Assembly: GCA_036186865.1 (NCBI GenBank)
Contig: AP025069.1
Coordinates: 15,629,011 to 15,693,010, forward strand
Direction: 5' to 3'
DNA length: 64,000 bases
Origin: Eustoma russellianum
Taxonomy: Eukaryota; Streptophyta; Magnoliopsida; Gentianales; Gentianaceae
The notes under the pieces: model-generated
What the model was told of the DNA's origin: nothing
The model's input: the letters and a program-made list of their open reading frames with translations, nothing else
The model's database searches: none
Program-made: the position numbers and the translations under genes
In this document: piece by piece, positions 1 to 8,663 of the stretch
How positions within the stretch are numbered: the first letter of the stretch is position 1
Layout: each line of letters starts with the position of its first letter

Positions 1-732
1 AGTGATGAAATGTTTTGTGAAATGACATGCATGACATGTTTGTGAAAGAAGACATATGCATGGGTGTTGTGTGTGATTTTAAAGAAGTACATGCATCATG
101 ATACACGAAGCATAAGACTTGACATGCAAGAAATGTGGTTAGTCTATGACTTGTTTATGTGATACGTTGCTTTAATACATGTTGGTTCTCGTAACTGTGT
201 TCACATATGTGCTCTATCTGTTTTGAGTAATTCTTATTAAGATGCTATTTGTTAACCCGAGCACCTTATTTTTGGGCAATGTTTATACTCTGGTGACTCG
301 ACGTGTGTGATTCCGTAGGGTGTATAGACGGGTTACTTGCTGGCGAAGTTTTCGCTAAGAACATCATTCTGTCTCCTTTTCAGGTGAGCCTGATTATGAG
401 TTGATATTTATCGAAGACGACGGCGAGTGGGCTCATGGGATGATGGACAAAGGAATAGATAGATGCTGGACTATTTTCTTTAAGTTTGGAAAGTCGTTGT
501 TATTATTTTGATTAGAACTTATGTTGGTTAGAGGAACAAACACATTTTAATTTCCGCTGCAGTTTCTAGTTGTGTGATTGACGATGAAGGTTTAAACTTT
601 ATGACGTTTCCGCTGGTTTTTAACTTACATTATGAAGGATGTACGTTTGATCTGCTTGACGCTTCGTAGTTCTCATAGTAGGCTACGGCGGGTGCACTGG
701 TTCCGATGACGGTATCGGGCTGGGGCGCTACA
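1..732 (+). mobile_element. 3' portion of a Tekay/Del-like Gypsy LTR
   Basis: The block ends in a signature shared with three other LTR relics here (18.3, 42.0 and 56.6 kb): a 'TTACTTGCTGGCG' motif near 334, then 'GGCTACGGCGGGTGCAC' at about 681-697, then GGGGCGCTACA closing at 732. The intact relative at 13.36-18.39 kb has a primer site right after the same ending. Here the next bases are not a primer site, so this is a 3' LTR or solo LTR whose left part lies outside the window. The stretch 335-470 is homologous to 17990-18100. Superfamily is inferred from the relative that still carries gag and protease. Confidence 0.7.
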
Positions 733-821
733 CTCGATTGGCTTCATTCGTCAACATCTGCTCCTCTTGAACACACATGGTCAAAAGTTCAGTAATTGAC
801 TAGTTTTTCTTTATGTGTGTT

Positions 822-1320
822 ATTCGAGACCTTGAATGAAGTACACTCCGAAGGGAGAGAGTTGAGTATGAAATACACCAGGAATGGCTCCAAGATTTTA
901 ACCTTAAGGGAGCTTAGTTTAGCAGCAACATCTCTCATCTCCTGATATGATCGCGCACACTACGGCTTCTCTCATGGGTCATATTTGAAAGTCTTTTATA
1001 AGGATGCTGGCCCAAGCCTTGTCAGAGCTTACAAATTGTTGTTCAATGGCTTTCATGTACGCTTTGACATTGTCAAATTAGTGATAGAACCCCTAATGCT
1101 TGGATTTCTACGAGACTTAATGAGCATTATGCTGAGGCAATTAGATCACTCCCAACCCTCATAATTACACCTCTCGAATAGTGTACTTGATTTCATGGGA
1201 TTGGTGGTTCTTCCTCATGGAGTGCTATGTCTAGTCCGTGCACCCAAATGTCAAAAAGGATGATATCCTTTCATTCAGTGTAATTGTCACTAGTCAACAT
1301 TGGAGTACTAGCATCATCAA
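822..1320 (-). pseudogene. Copia-type gag relic (UBN2/Retrotran_gag_2-like)
   Basis: Reading the - strand in two frames gives recognisable Copia gag pieces: FDNVKAYMKAIEQQF and SDKAWASILIKDF at about 960-1083, then MRDVAAKLSSLKVK and LVYFILNSLPSEC at about 822-950. Further upstream a piece reads RSNCLSIMLIKSRRNPSIRGSI. These match the order seen in the capsid-like gag domain of plant Copia elements. Frameshifts and in-frame stops separate the pieces, so no product is expected. No LTR, protease or integrase accompanies it. It is unrelated by position to the Copia element at the right end of the window. Confidence 0.7.
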
Positions 1321-2282
1321 ATAAAGCAGTAATGAGAATAACTGCATAACCAAAGAAATACAAATCATGCTATGAACATATATAACAGAATGATGAATTA
1401 ATCAAGTTACTCACATAGTATATTCTAAACTTTCCCATGGGTAGATGTTTCACTCATGTATAGAATATACTTAAGACGACATGAAAATTAAAAAACCAAA
1501 AATATCCGCGTACATGTGGGCATAGGAAAATGTTCATGTTTAATTTTCTTGATTAATAAAATAACCACTTTTTTGTGGGGTAGAGCGATTATCTTATTAA
1601 TCAAAACCATATGTTTGATGATAATTTATTTTTTTATAACATACAATTTTAAGATGTTTTGGCTAATCTTAAAATTTAATAAAAATGCTTTATATGTCAT
1701 CAAGTTTGAGCATTCGAACAATTTCAAAATCAAACCAAAGTTTGAGTTAACGAGATTCAAACTGATATTTTTCATTTGCATCAAAAATTTCTTTTTGAGC
1801 AAGTAAAAAATTAATCGAAGAAAATCGTAGTGCTCAGTTCTCTCTAATTTCCGTGCTCTTTGTGAAAATGTCTAAAGTTAAATACTTCCAATAATATTTT
1901 AGGTCAAACCCTTTTTACACATTAAATTATACATACTGAGGGGGTTTTAATTAAAATTTAAGGGATTTAAAATATATTATTCTTTGAAAATGAATTTTGC
2001 GACAAAAGTAGAAATTCTGCATTTTTGGGCAACCGTAAAACGCATTTTCAAAGGATTAGCTATCTTATGTTTTAGCAACTTTTGATAGAATGTTAGTAGA
2101 TATAGTAAAGGACTTGTAAAGAAAATTTGGAGTCGTTTTGAATTATGAATCAGCGAAATTAATTTTTCATAATAGTATTCAGATTCTAAAACTTCAAAAT
2201 TATTTTTTTTTTAAAAAAAAAGATTATTTTCAAAAATGTTTGTTTCCGCTAACAGTTATTTAGCACAGTATCCAAGAAGGTC
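1321..2282. other. AT-rich spacer, no gene seen
   Basis: Roughly 70% A+T. The only frame of any length (1516-1806, 96 codons) is low-complexity in composition and matches no family I know. No terminal repeats or RNA gene signals were found. Confidence 0.6.
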
Positions 2283-2528
2283 TCCAGATTCACCCAATGA
2301 ATAGCCCTTTCAAGGGATAGGATTCTCTCACCACATGGGGGTGCGATGACGCGTGACCACGCGACATGTGGCAGCAAGTGAGGTTGGTGAGGCTAGATGC
2401 AGGTGACCCTCATCTAGCCTCACCACCCAGCCTTGCTGTCACGTGTCGTGCGGTCACAAAGGGAGTGAGGAAAATGAGTGTGAGTAGATCCCAACTACCC
2501 TTCAAAGCCTCGATGATTCAACCAGATG
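2283..2528. repeat. Foldback (MITE-like) inverted repeat of about 245 bp
   Basis: The core is a perfect 14-bp inverted repeat, GGTGAGGCTAGATG at 2386-2399 against CATCTAGCCTCACC at 2411-2424, around an 11-base loop. The arms extend with mostly transition mismatches over 2353-2399 against 2411-2457. A weaker pairing continues out to about 2283 and 2528 (for example GTGAGAGAATCC against GTGAGTAGATCC, read on opposite strands). It is clearly more GC-rich than its flanks. A 66-codon frame across it is a by-product of the foldback. I did not find a clear target-site duplication. Confidence 0.6.
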
Positions 2529-3162
2529 TCATTGATTGCATTCCGAAGACTCATTGTTGCTGTTAAATAAATATTCATTTAAAAATTAAATTATTCTTCG
2601 AAGAACTTTCCTTTTTTGTGTGTTTTCAAGTATCAATATCAATATAATATTACATTTTTCTCAATATGTATTTGGTGTTTTTCTGTCCTAAATAAGATTC
2701 TTTCAGAGGAACTAATCATTATTAATCTAACAACCATTTTAATTTATATCACCTCAAATTTTCCTCAATCCAAAGAGTTACATAATGCTCACAATCACGA
2801 CTACACTTGTGTAATGTCTCACCACATTGGCTAGGGGCAAGTTTGGTTTAGTAACTAACATTTCAACATATTGTAGTTTATCACAAACTTGTAAAGTAGT
2901 AGTTGATCGAGACAGCTTGATGCAATTTTCATTATAGGTCATCGAGAAACAACGTATGTGTGTTTCTAACATATGAGTATGATTGCGTATATCTGACCCC
3001 CTATATCTCGCCATAGGCGGGAGCCTCTAAAGCAATATGATAATGTTGCTGCTGTTGTAGTTTATCACAAACATTAGTAACATGAAAAAAAAATTATTAG
3101 AGAAGATTATACATTTTGGTTAAAGATTACAAAAGTTCGTACTTGAAAGGTAAAAATACTAG
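2529..3162. other. AT-rich spacer, no gene seen
   Basis: Two short overlapping frames (2616-2834 and 2778-3014) have no recognisable domain or start context. 'GTAGTTTATCACAAAC' occurs twice (about 2873 and 3057), a short direct repeat of unknown meaning. Confidence 0.5.
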
Positions 3163-3299
3163 GTTCAATCAATTAATCGTACCCAGTATTTCTCAACGAG
3201 AGCAAAAGCTATCGCTAGAATTTGGGAAGGGTAAGTGGCAGACAACAATACCTCTATCCCAAGAGATAAAGAGTTTGCTTCCAGTGAGACCTCCGGCTC
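3163..3299 (-). mobile_element. Au-SINE-like element
   Basis: The reverse complement starts with GAGCCGGAGGTCTCACTGGA, passes through a 'CTCTTTATC' stretch and a TACCC segment, and ends with ATACTGGGTACG. This order matches the plant Au SINE layout (GAGCCGAGGGTCT.., ..CTCTCTACC.., ..TACCC.., ..ACTGGGT). The usual TTG-rich tail is missing; the flank is instead rich in ATTGA. The copy is diverged and has no promoter function I can argue for. Confidence 0.65.
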
Positions 3300-3397
3300 T
3301 ATATGTACCTACATAAGCGTAACAATAATAGAGATATGATGTGTTAGTGTGTTAGTGTGCTAATTCAAGAAATACTATATTAAATTGCACTTCAAAT

Positions 3398-3696
3398 CAT
3401 AGTTATTAATCTTGACCGGTCCCTTGAACATGAACAAAGACCTGGTCAGCAGGTCAATGGCTTAATCAATAGTCACATCAACATGTTTTATATATTAACA
3501 AAATAATATAATATTTGATAAAAAGGTCGAACCTCCGGTCGCACCACCGGATCAATCCAGATATACTATCCGGGCAGCTGTCTAAACCGGTTGAACCACC
3601 AGTTCAACCCGGGCCTTCCAGACCAATTGCTTAAATAGTCCCAGTTGGCCTGGTCACCTGGTCCAATCACCATGCTAGACAGGTTTAATAACTATG
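3398..3696. mobile_element. hAT-like MITE, about 300 bp
   Basis: The ends are inverted: CATAGTTATTAATCTTG at 3398 and its near reverse complement ...TTTAATAACTATG closing at 3696. The body is filled with CCGGT/ACCGG sub-motifs in both orientations (AACCGGTTGAACCACC, GACCGGTC), a composition common in this class of non-autonomous DNA transposon. The 8 bp outside the ends (CTTCAAAT left, CTTTATAT right) agree at only 5 to 6 positions, so a duplication is possible but not firm. No transposase is encoded. Confidence 0.6.
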
Positions 3697-4194
3697 CTTT
3701 ATATACTGTGAGCTACTGTTTAGAACTATATTTATTATAGTTGAGATTTGGATCATTTAATTTAGATTGTGTTTGGACTCATGTCGTTTAAATTATGTCA
3801 AGTAATGAGTTTAATATAATAAAATTACATTATAGATAGTATAAAATATTTAATATGGTACTCATTTTAATTCTTAGAATGATCTCTTTAATATAAGCTA
3901 ATTGGTGTTTACAAATCGTCATCATCATTTGTACCCAGTATATTCCAACGACAGCATTAGCCACTATTTTTTGTAAAAGATATTTCTCTCGTCTGATGAA
4001 AAGTATGAGAAAAATAAAATGAGTTAAAAATTTATTGAAGTGTATATGTATAATGTGTGACTTAAATTGGGTTCCTAGCCGGCATCTATAAACGTGTGAT
4101 CGTGTTACCTAGGAAATTCACATGTGAATATAAAACTATTTATTGTGAATTATTTTTACATCAATTGTCAGATACAACTACATAGAATATATTC
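3697..4194. other. AT-rich spacer with an Au-SINE end fragment
   Basis: At about 3930-3965 the sequence GTACCCAGTATATTCCAAC followed by AGC..AGC matches the 3' end of the Au-SINE-like copy at 3178 and the fragment at 5580. It is too short to place alone. The rest shows nothing. Confidence 0.4.
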
Positions 4195-4345
4195 AATGAC
4201 CCTGAGATCACGAGTTCGAATCGCTGAAACAGACTCTTACATAAAATGTAGGGTAAAGCTGTGTGTATCAGATCGCGAAACGATCTGACCTCTCTTTAAA
4301 CTATGTGCAAACGCGAAAGTGTAGTGCACCGGAAACCCCTACTCA
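4195..4345 (+). mobile_element. tRNA-derived SINE, second family
   Basis: A pol III B-box-like GAGTTCGAATC lies at 4212-4222, followed by 'GAAACAG.CTCTTACATAAAATG' and 'TAGGGTAAAGCTG'. The end 'TAGTGCACCGGAAACCCCTACT' resembles the end of a very widespread plant SINE (..TAGTGCACCGGGCTGCCC). The copy at 4663-4775 lies on the other strand and matches it across the body. Confidence 0.6.
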
Positions 4346-4662
4346 ATATATTCAAGTCATTCATTACCACAAAGTTGGTGTATGTATCATATATTCGATT
4401 TTGATTAAATCTTGAAAAGTTGCTAGAGTGATTTAAATGATTAAATTTGTAAATGGCACGAGTGACTCTCAGTGTAAATTTAAATTTATGTCGTCATTCA
4501 CATTATAAACTTTCAGTAGTTAAAAGAAATGCTCAAAGAAAAATTGACATCCTTTCAGGCATTGTAAAACAATTTACCTAATTGAATTTAATTTTCTTTA
4601 TGATATCTAGCCGACCTTTTGACAAAAATATACAGTTTTCCTTTGCCAGTGTAACAACATGG

Positions 4663-4775
4663 AGTAAAAAGGCGATTCCGGTACACTAGATTTACGTATT
4701 TACGCATGGTCTGAAGAAGGACCGAATGTTTTGTGATCTGATGTACACAACTTTACCTTACACTTTGTGTAAACT
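4663..4775 (-). mobile_element. tRNA-derived SINE, second copy (inverted)
   Basis: The reverse complement aligns with the body of the SINE at 4195: AAGGTAAAGTTGTGTACATC and AGATCACAAA, then the end TAGTGTACCGGAATCGCC. The B box half is missing or too diverged to see, so this is a 5'-truncated or decayed copy. The two copies face each other 318 bp apart. Confidence 0.55.
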
Positions 4776-5529
4776 ATTAAATTTGTCTGGACATGATTCA
4801 TTAAAACAAAAAAGGCCGAATGAACTATCCATCATTTTCGACTACTATTAATCAATGTACAAAACTTTTTTCCTTAATGGTGATTTCTAACTTTTATATG
4901 TTGGTTGGATTTGTTTTTGCACTCAAGAAAGTTTCTATAATAAATTAACGTTATAAATGGGGTAAAATATTCAATATAGTATTCATTTAATCATTTCACG
5001 TCCTCTTTAATTTGGGCTAATCTATCTTTATAAACAATATTACTCTTTTTTGCTACAAGTACTTTCATGTAATGTGAAAAGTATTAGAAAGAAAAAATGA
5101 ATTACATGATAATTTTCCATTATAATATGGTGCCAAACATTAGGGTGTTCTACGATGTATATCTCTTATATACGCGTTCGTGGTTACGCGCATGTCTATC
5201 TGTATATATGTGTGATCAATCAGATACCCATTCGTCCTATATGTCTATCTTCACACTTCAATTTGACAAAATAATTTTTTTTGAAGTTAAAATTAAATTT
5301 ATTTTGAAAATTCATTTATTCCTTGTCCTTTTTTAAAGTTATAAAATAGTAATTTCTACTTTTAGATTCTTATCTATTTCTTAGTTATTTTTACATTACA
5401 TTTATTTCATGTTCATACGGATAAATGTAAATAAATATAACTTAAACTATTTAGTGTAAAATGTTATCAAACATTTTGAGATATTTTCAAAGGATATAAT
5501 TTGGATGCAGGAAAGTACAAAGATTTCAC
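4776..5529. other. AT-rich spacer, no gene seen
   Basis: No domain-bearing frame and no terminal repeats. A 79-codon frame at 5097-5336 is compositionally AT-driven. Confidence 0.5.
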
Positions 5530-5820
5530 TGCCCAAAATATACATACATACATATATACACAATCAATCAATCAATCAATCGTACCCAGTATATTCCAAC
5601 AAACAGTAAAAGCTATCGCTAAAGTCTGGGCATATACATACATACACACGCACCCACATACACACACACACAGATATATATACACATGTGTGTATATATA
5701 TGAATATATAAGTTTTTATAAAAAATTATATTTTATTAATATATGAATATATAAGTGTATATCTGTATACATATATATACACACACATACATGCATACAT
5801 ATATATATATATGGTATACT
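5530..5820. repeat. Microsatellite block (ATAC / CAAT / CA / TA) with a SINE scrap
   Basis: Runs of CATA, CAAT, CACA and TATA repeats make up most of the block. Between about 5578 and 5625, CGTACCCAGTATATTCCAAC and 'AAAAGCTATCGCTAAAGTCTGG' match the Au-SINE-like end at 3178. The microsatellite therefore sits at the tail side of a SINE fragment. Frames across the block encode only Tyr/Ile/His/Thr repeats. Confidence 0.75.
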
Positions 5821-6238
5821 CACATATTAGGTTCTTTGACACGTTATAATTTTTGATTTACGGATATGATATAAAAATGAGAAATATACTCTAATAAACG
5901 GTACAACAAGATAAGTCAAACGATTCGATATAGCATAGCACAAAGTCAAAAAAATCAAACATTTCTATCGCACAAGATAACACATAATGATTCAGACCGT
6001 CATTTTGAAACAAAGTTATCAATTTTAAATGTTTTGCATTTGACTACTCGACTATGTTCAGGATCAAATATTTGTATTTGACCACTCGACTATTGTATTT
6101 GCCAATATGCGTGTTATACTCATGTTGGCAAATTGAGTTGTAAACAAAAATTTTTACATCATTATGATGCTCTAGTTTGAGCTCATTAATGAGAGCACAA
6201 GTCGTAAAGGACAAGGTAAACGTTGCAAAAGAAAATGA
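5821..6238. other. Intergenic spacer upstream of the host gene
   Basis: A 21-bp imperfect direct repeat (GCATTTGACTACTCGACTATG at 6036 and GTATTTGACCACTCGACTATTG at 6074) is the only structure seen. Confidence 0.5.
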
Positions 6239-6298
6239 ACGTTAATATAGCCGTTAAACAAACCAACGGTGGAGAAAATTGTACTAATAGAGACAGCG

Positions 6299-6305
6299 TA
6301 TATTA
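6299..6305 (+). promoter_or_regulatory. Candidate TATA box of the host gene
   Basis: TATATTA lies about 190 bases upstream of the start codon and some 30-40 bases before a pyrimidine-rich stretch (CTTCTACTTTCTCATTC) that would suit a plant transcription start. If so, the 72-codon frame beginning at 6269 starts upstream of the transcript and is not a real upstream ORF. Confidence 0.4.
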
Positions 6306-6491
6306 ATGCTCAAAGCTTGAAGCTTTATTCTTCAAAGTTCAAACTCAGCCTTCTACTTTCTCATTCAAATTTCACATCCGACAACTCTCTATTTCTCTCT
6401 CGGCACACACAGCGATTCTTAGAATTTCAGCTGTTTCCAGCTGAAGTCCGACCAGAATTAGATTCTATCTTTTGGGTTTTCCGGTGAAATC

Positions 6492-6722
6492 ATGGGGATG
6501 GTGGTGGTGATTTCTCTTCCATTTATTCTCTTCTCACTTCTGCTGGGATTCGGATGCTACTTTCTTGGGAAAGCTAGAGGCAGGCAAGATTTACGCACCA
6601 ATGCTCAGGTTTTCGGTGTTCCTGCGCCTCCGCCTGGTGGTGGTTCAGCCGGTTCGTATCCATCTCCGCTGCCGCCGGCTCCTCCGGCAAAGACAAAGAC
6701 ACATAATATGAACAATGTGTGA
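6492..6722 (+). CDS. Small single-pass membrane protein with proline-rich tail (host gene)
   Basis: A single exon of 76 codons. Residues about 3-24 form one strongly hydrophobic helix (VVVISLPFILFSLLLGFGCY). A basic patch follows (GKARGRQDLR), then a hydrophilic tail with proline clusters (VPAPPPGGG, PSPLPPAPPA). The layout suggests an N-terminal anchor or uncleaved signal with a short proline-rich domain. The pattern hydrophobic start - FLGKARGRQD - RTNAQVFGVPAPPPG resembles a family of short plant proteins I have seen without assigned function, so I give no symbol. The region is GC-richer than its surroundings, the leader is pyrimidine-rich, a TATA-like box lies upstream and an AATAAA lies downstream. 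No transposon motif is near it. Function unknown. Confidence 0.75.
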   Translation: MGMVVVISLPFILFSLLLGFGCYFLGKARGRQDLRTNAQVFGVPAPPPGGGSAGSYPSPLPPAPPAKTKTHNMNNV

Positions 6723-6917
6723 CTGGGCCCACCACATTTCTCCGATTCTGCTTGTTACCCTCAAAGAATATATATATAAATTTTTTTTCTGCAAACTACT
6801 TTTCATATTATTAATTTATTCTTGTTCTTTCTGCTAGGTTTGAGCTTAATGCTGATTGAATGAAAGGCTGCAATTACTTATATAATTTGTTGTTATAAAC
6901 TTGCTCATTGTTGTCAA

Positions 6918-6923
6918 AATAAA
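6918..6923 (+). promoter_or_regulatory. Candidate poly(A) signal (AATAAA) of the host gene
   Basis: AATAAA lies 196 bases after the stop codon, preceded by TTGT-rich sequence typical of plant far-upstream elements. It is placed by motif only. Confidence 0.4.
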
Positions 6924-6929
6924 GAAAAA

Positions 6930-7234
6930 CATTTCTGTAATTGTTAGTTAATGTGCTTCACTTAAAGCAATCCGTAAAGCGATAAAATTAATCCAATGTT
7001 GAAAAGCTGTGATTATGGATCAGAACCTCCGGTTGGAGTGAAAATAGTTGCGGTTGGGATTTATATTACATGAACAAGATATGTTACCTGATATTATGCT
7101 TTGAGAGCCTAAAAAAAATTATTATGTTTTCGGAAAGTTGGCTTTGTAGCTTGTAAAGAAATAACTTTATGTTACTTTGAGGAAAAAATACATTTTTTTT
7201 CGTAACTCTTCATCTTGTAATCGAAATAAGAATA
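6930..7234. other. Spacer between the host gene and the Gypsy relic
   Basis: No coding or repeat structure recognised. Confidence 0.4.
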
Positions 7235-8640
7235 CACACAGATGAAGTTGGATCTTCACCAGGTGTATCGGAGGCAATCCTTGCGGTATGCAGTCAGGTC
7301 TCCGTTAGGGTCCGTTTATGGAACCTGAGAAGGAAAGGTAATGTTAGAGGCCCAGGGTCAATGCCCTAGGGAAATCCTTCGACGCTCAAGTTAGTTGTCG
7401 GCATTTTAGCGTGTAGCTTATGCTGGAATCAAAGGTTGTAAAGAACCTGATTCGAACTCTCTTTCACAGAGGGTGGCTGTTTATGTAGGTCGGCTGAGGC
7501 GTAGTTCGGGCCGAGCCGAAAAGTTGTTGAGTCTGGGGTGTCACTTAGACTTGAAATGGCTTGGAGAAAACTTGATCTTGCTTCTGTCGGCAAAGGTCTT
7601 ATATATAGCTGTTCAAGCTGAGAGCTGCGTGTCCCAGGGCAGATATGATAATGACACCTGGCTGCCTATATGGCAATTATGGCTTGTTTGATCGCCATGT
7701 GGCCATTAAGGTTTGCTGTGCTGGCAAGTCTCCCTTATACAGTTGACATATGGAACTGAGTGGATGAGTCACTCTCAGTCTTAGCATGAAGGCTAAGTGA
7801 CACCAAGTGTTGGGTTGGAGGGCCAAGCTTGTAGAGTGGTAGGAGTCTATTTCAGCACACTATGGCCGAGCAGAGTTGCTTCATGTGTGGTTCGGCCAAT
7901 GAAACAAGGAACAAGGAGCTCTGCTGAGCCAAAATGAGCTGGTCAGCCATGGAATGCCGGTCTTAGGTGTTAATCAGATAAGGTGACGGCCAAGCTGACT
8001 TGGCCTCGGCCCCTGGCCGAGCTGAACTGCATGGGCTGACCTGATCAGGTTAAGCCATGTGTGTGCTTTGAGCCGTCTCTTAGACGGCCGAGCTCTAATG
8101 ATTTCGGCCTCTGGCCGAGCTGGCCTATGGCCGAGACAGTCCTCAGGCTATGCGGATGTCTTTCGTCTTGCACCTCAGGCTGAGCTGAAGGAGGCCGAGG
8201 TTGACCAGTCAACTAGCTAAGCTTGAGTTACGTTGACCGTTGTTGACTAACTTGTGTGCCATGTCTCATCTTAGCAGGTGAACTTTGGTCTCATTACTTT
8301 GCCCCTAGATTAGTTTGGCCGAGCTGACCAGGGAGGGCAGACTAATCTGTTCATATGTGTTGGGGACGTGTCCACCTTTAGTTGGGCTGTCGCCAGCATT
8401 TAATGCCAGCGTAAATTACGAAGAGGTAATCATTGGTTTTTGGCGGTAAAAATTTTCGATCGGGGGAATTCGAAGCGTCCTGTCTGTTCGAATTCCGACC
8501 TTTAAAAGTTCTGTCTCTTCGGAAGCAGGTTTCATTTTCAATCGTTTTAGCCGTCTCTTGAATATTTTTTGCTCTCTTCTCCGGCGATCTTTTATTCTTC
8601 TCCAACTCCGGCGAGTCCTTCTCTTCAGCCTCCTATTCCT
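7235..8640. repeat. Non-coding GGCCGAG-rich region of the Gypsy relic
   Basis: GC-rich compared with its neighbours. GGCCGAG, GGCCGAGCTG and variants recur many times between about 7500 and 8340, usually 20-70 bases apart. The segment CCTTCGACGCTCAAGTTAG at about 7377-7395 has an inverted counterpart at 21.61 kb (CTGACTTGAGCATTGGAGG). The frame at 7473-7691 shows no domain. Probably LTR or untranslated sequence; a promoter cannot be pinned down. Confidence 0.5.
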
Positions 8641-8663
8641 TGTAAGCTTCCTCTTCCTTATCC

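Noticed and set aside
2366..2566. 66-codon frame in a GC-rich patch
   Set aside because: It lies across the foldback at 2283-2528; the apparent coding bias is that of the inverted repeat.
5501..5820. Frames rich in Tyr, Ile, His and Thr
   Set aside because: Translation of ATAC, CACA and TA microsatellites.
6269..6487. 72-codon upstream ORF ending four bases before the host gene
   Set aside because: A TATA-like box at 6299 would place the transcript start after its ATG, and its composition is not protein-like.
7473..7691. 72-codon frame in the GCCGAG-rich region
   Set aside because: No domain, no conservation with the inverted copy at 21 kb, and located in LTR-like non-coding sequence.
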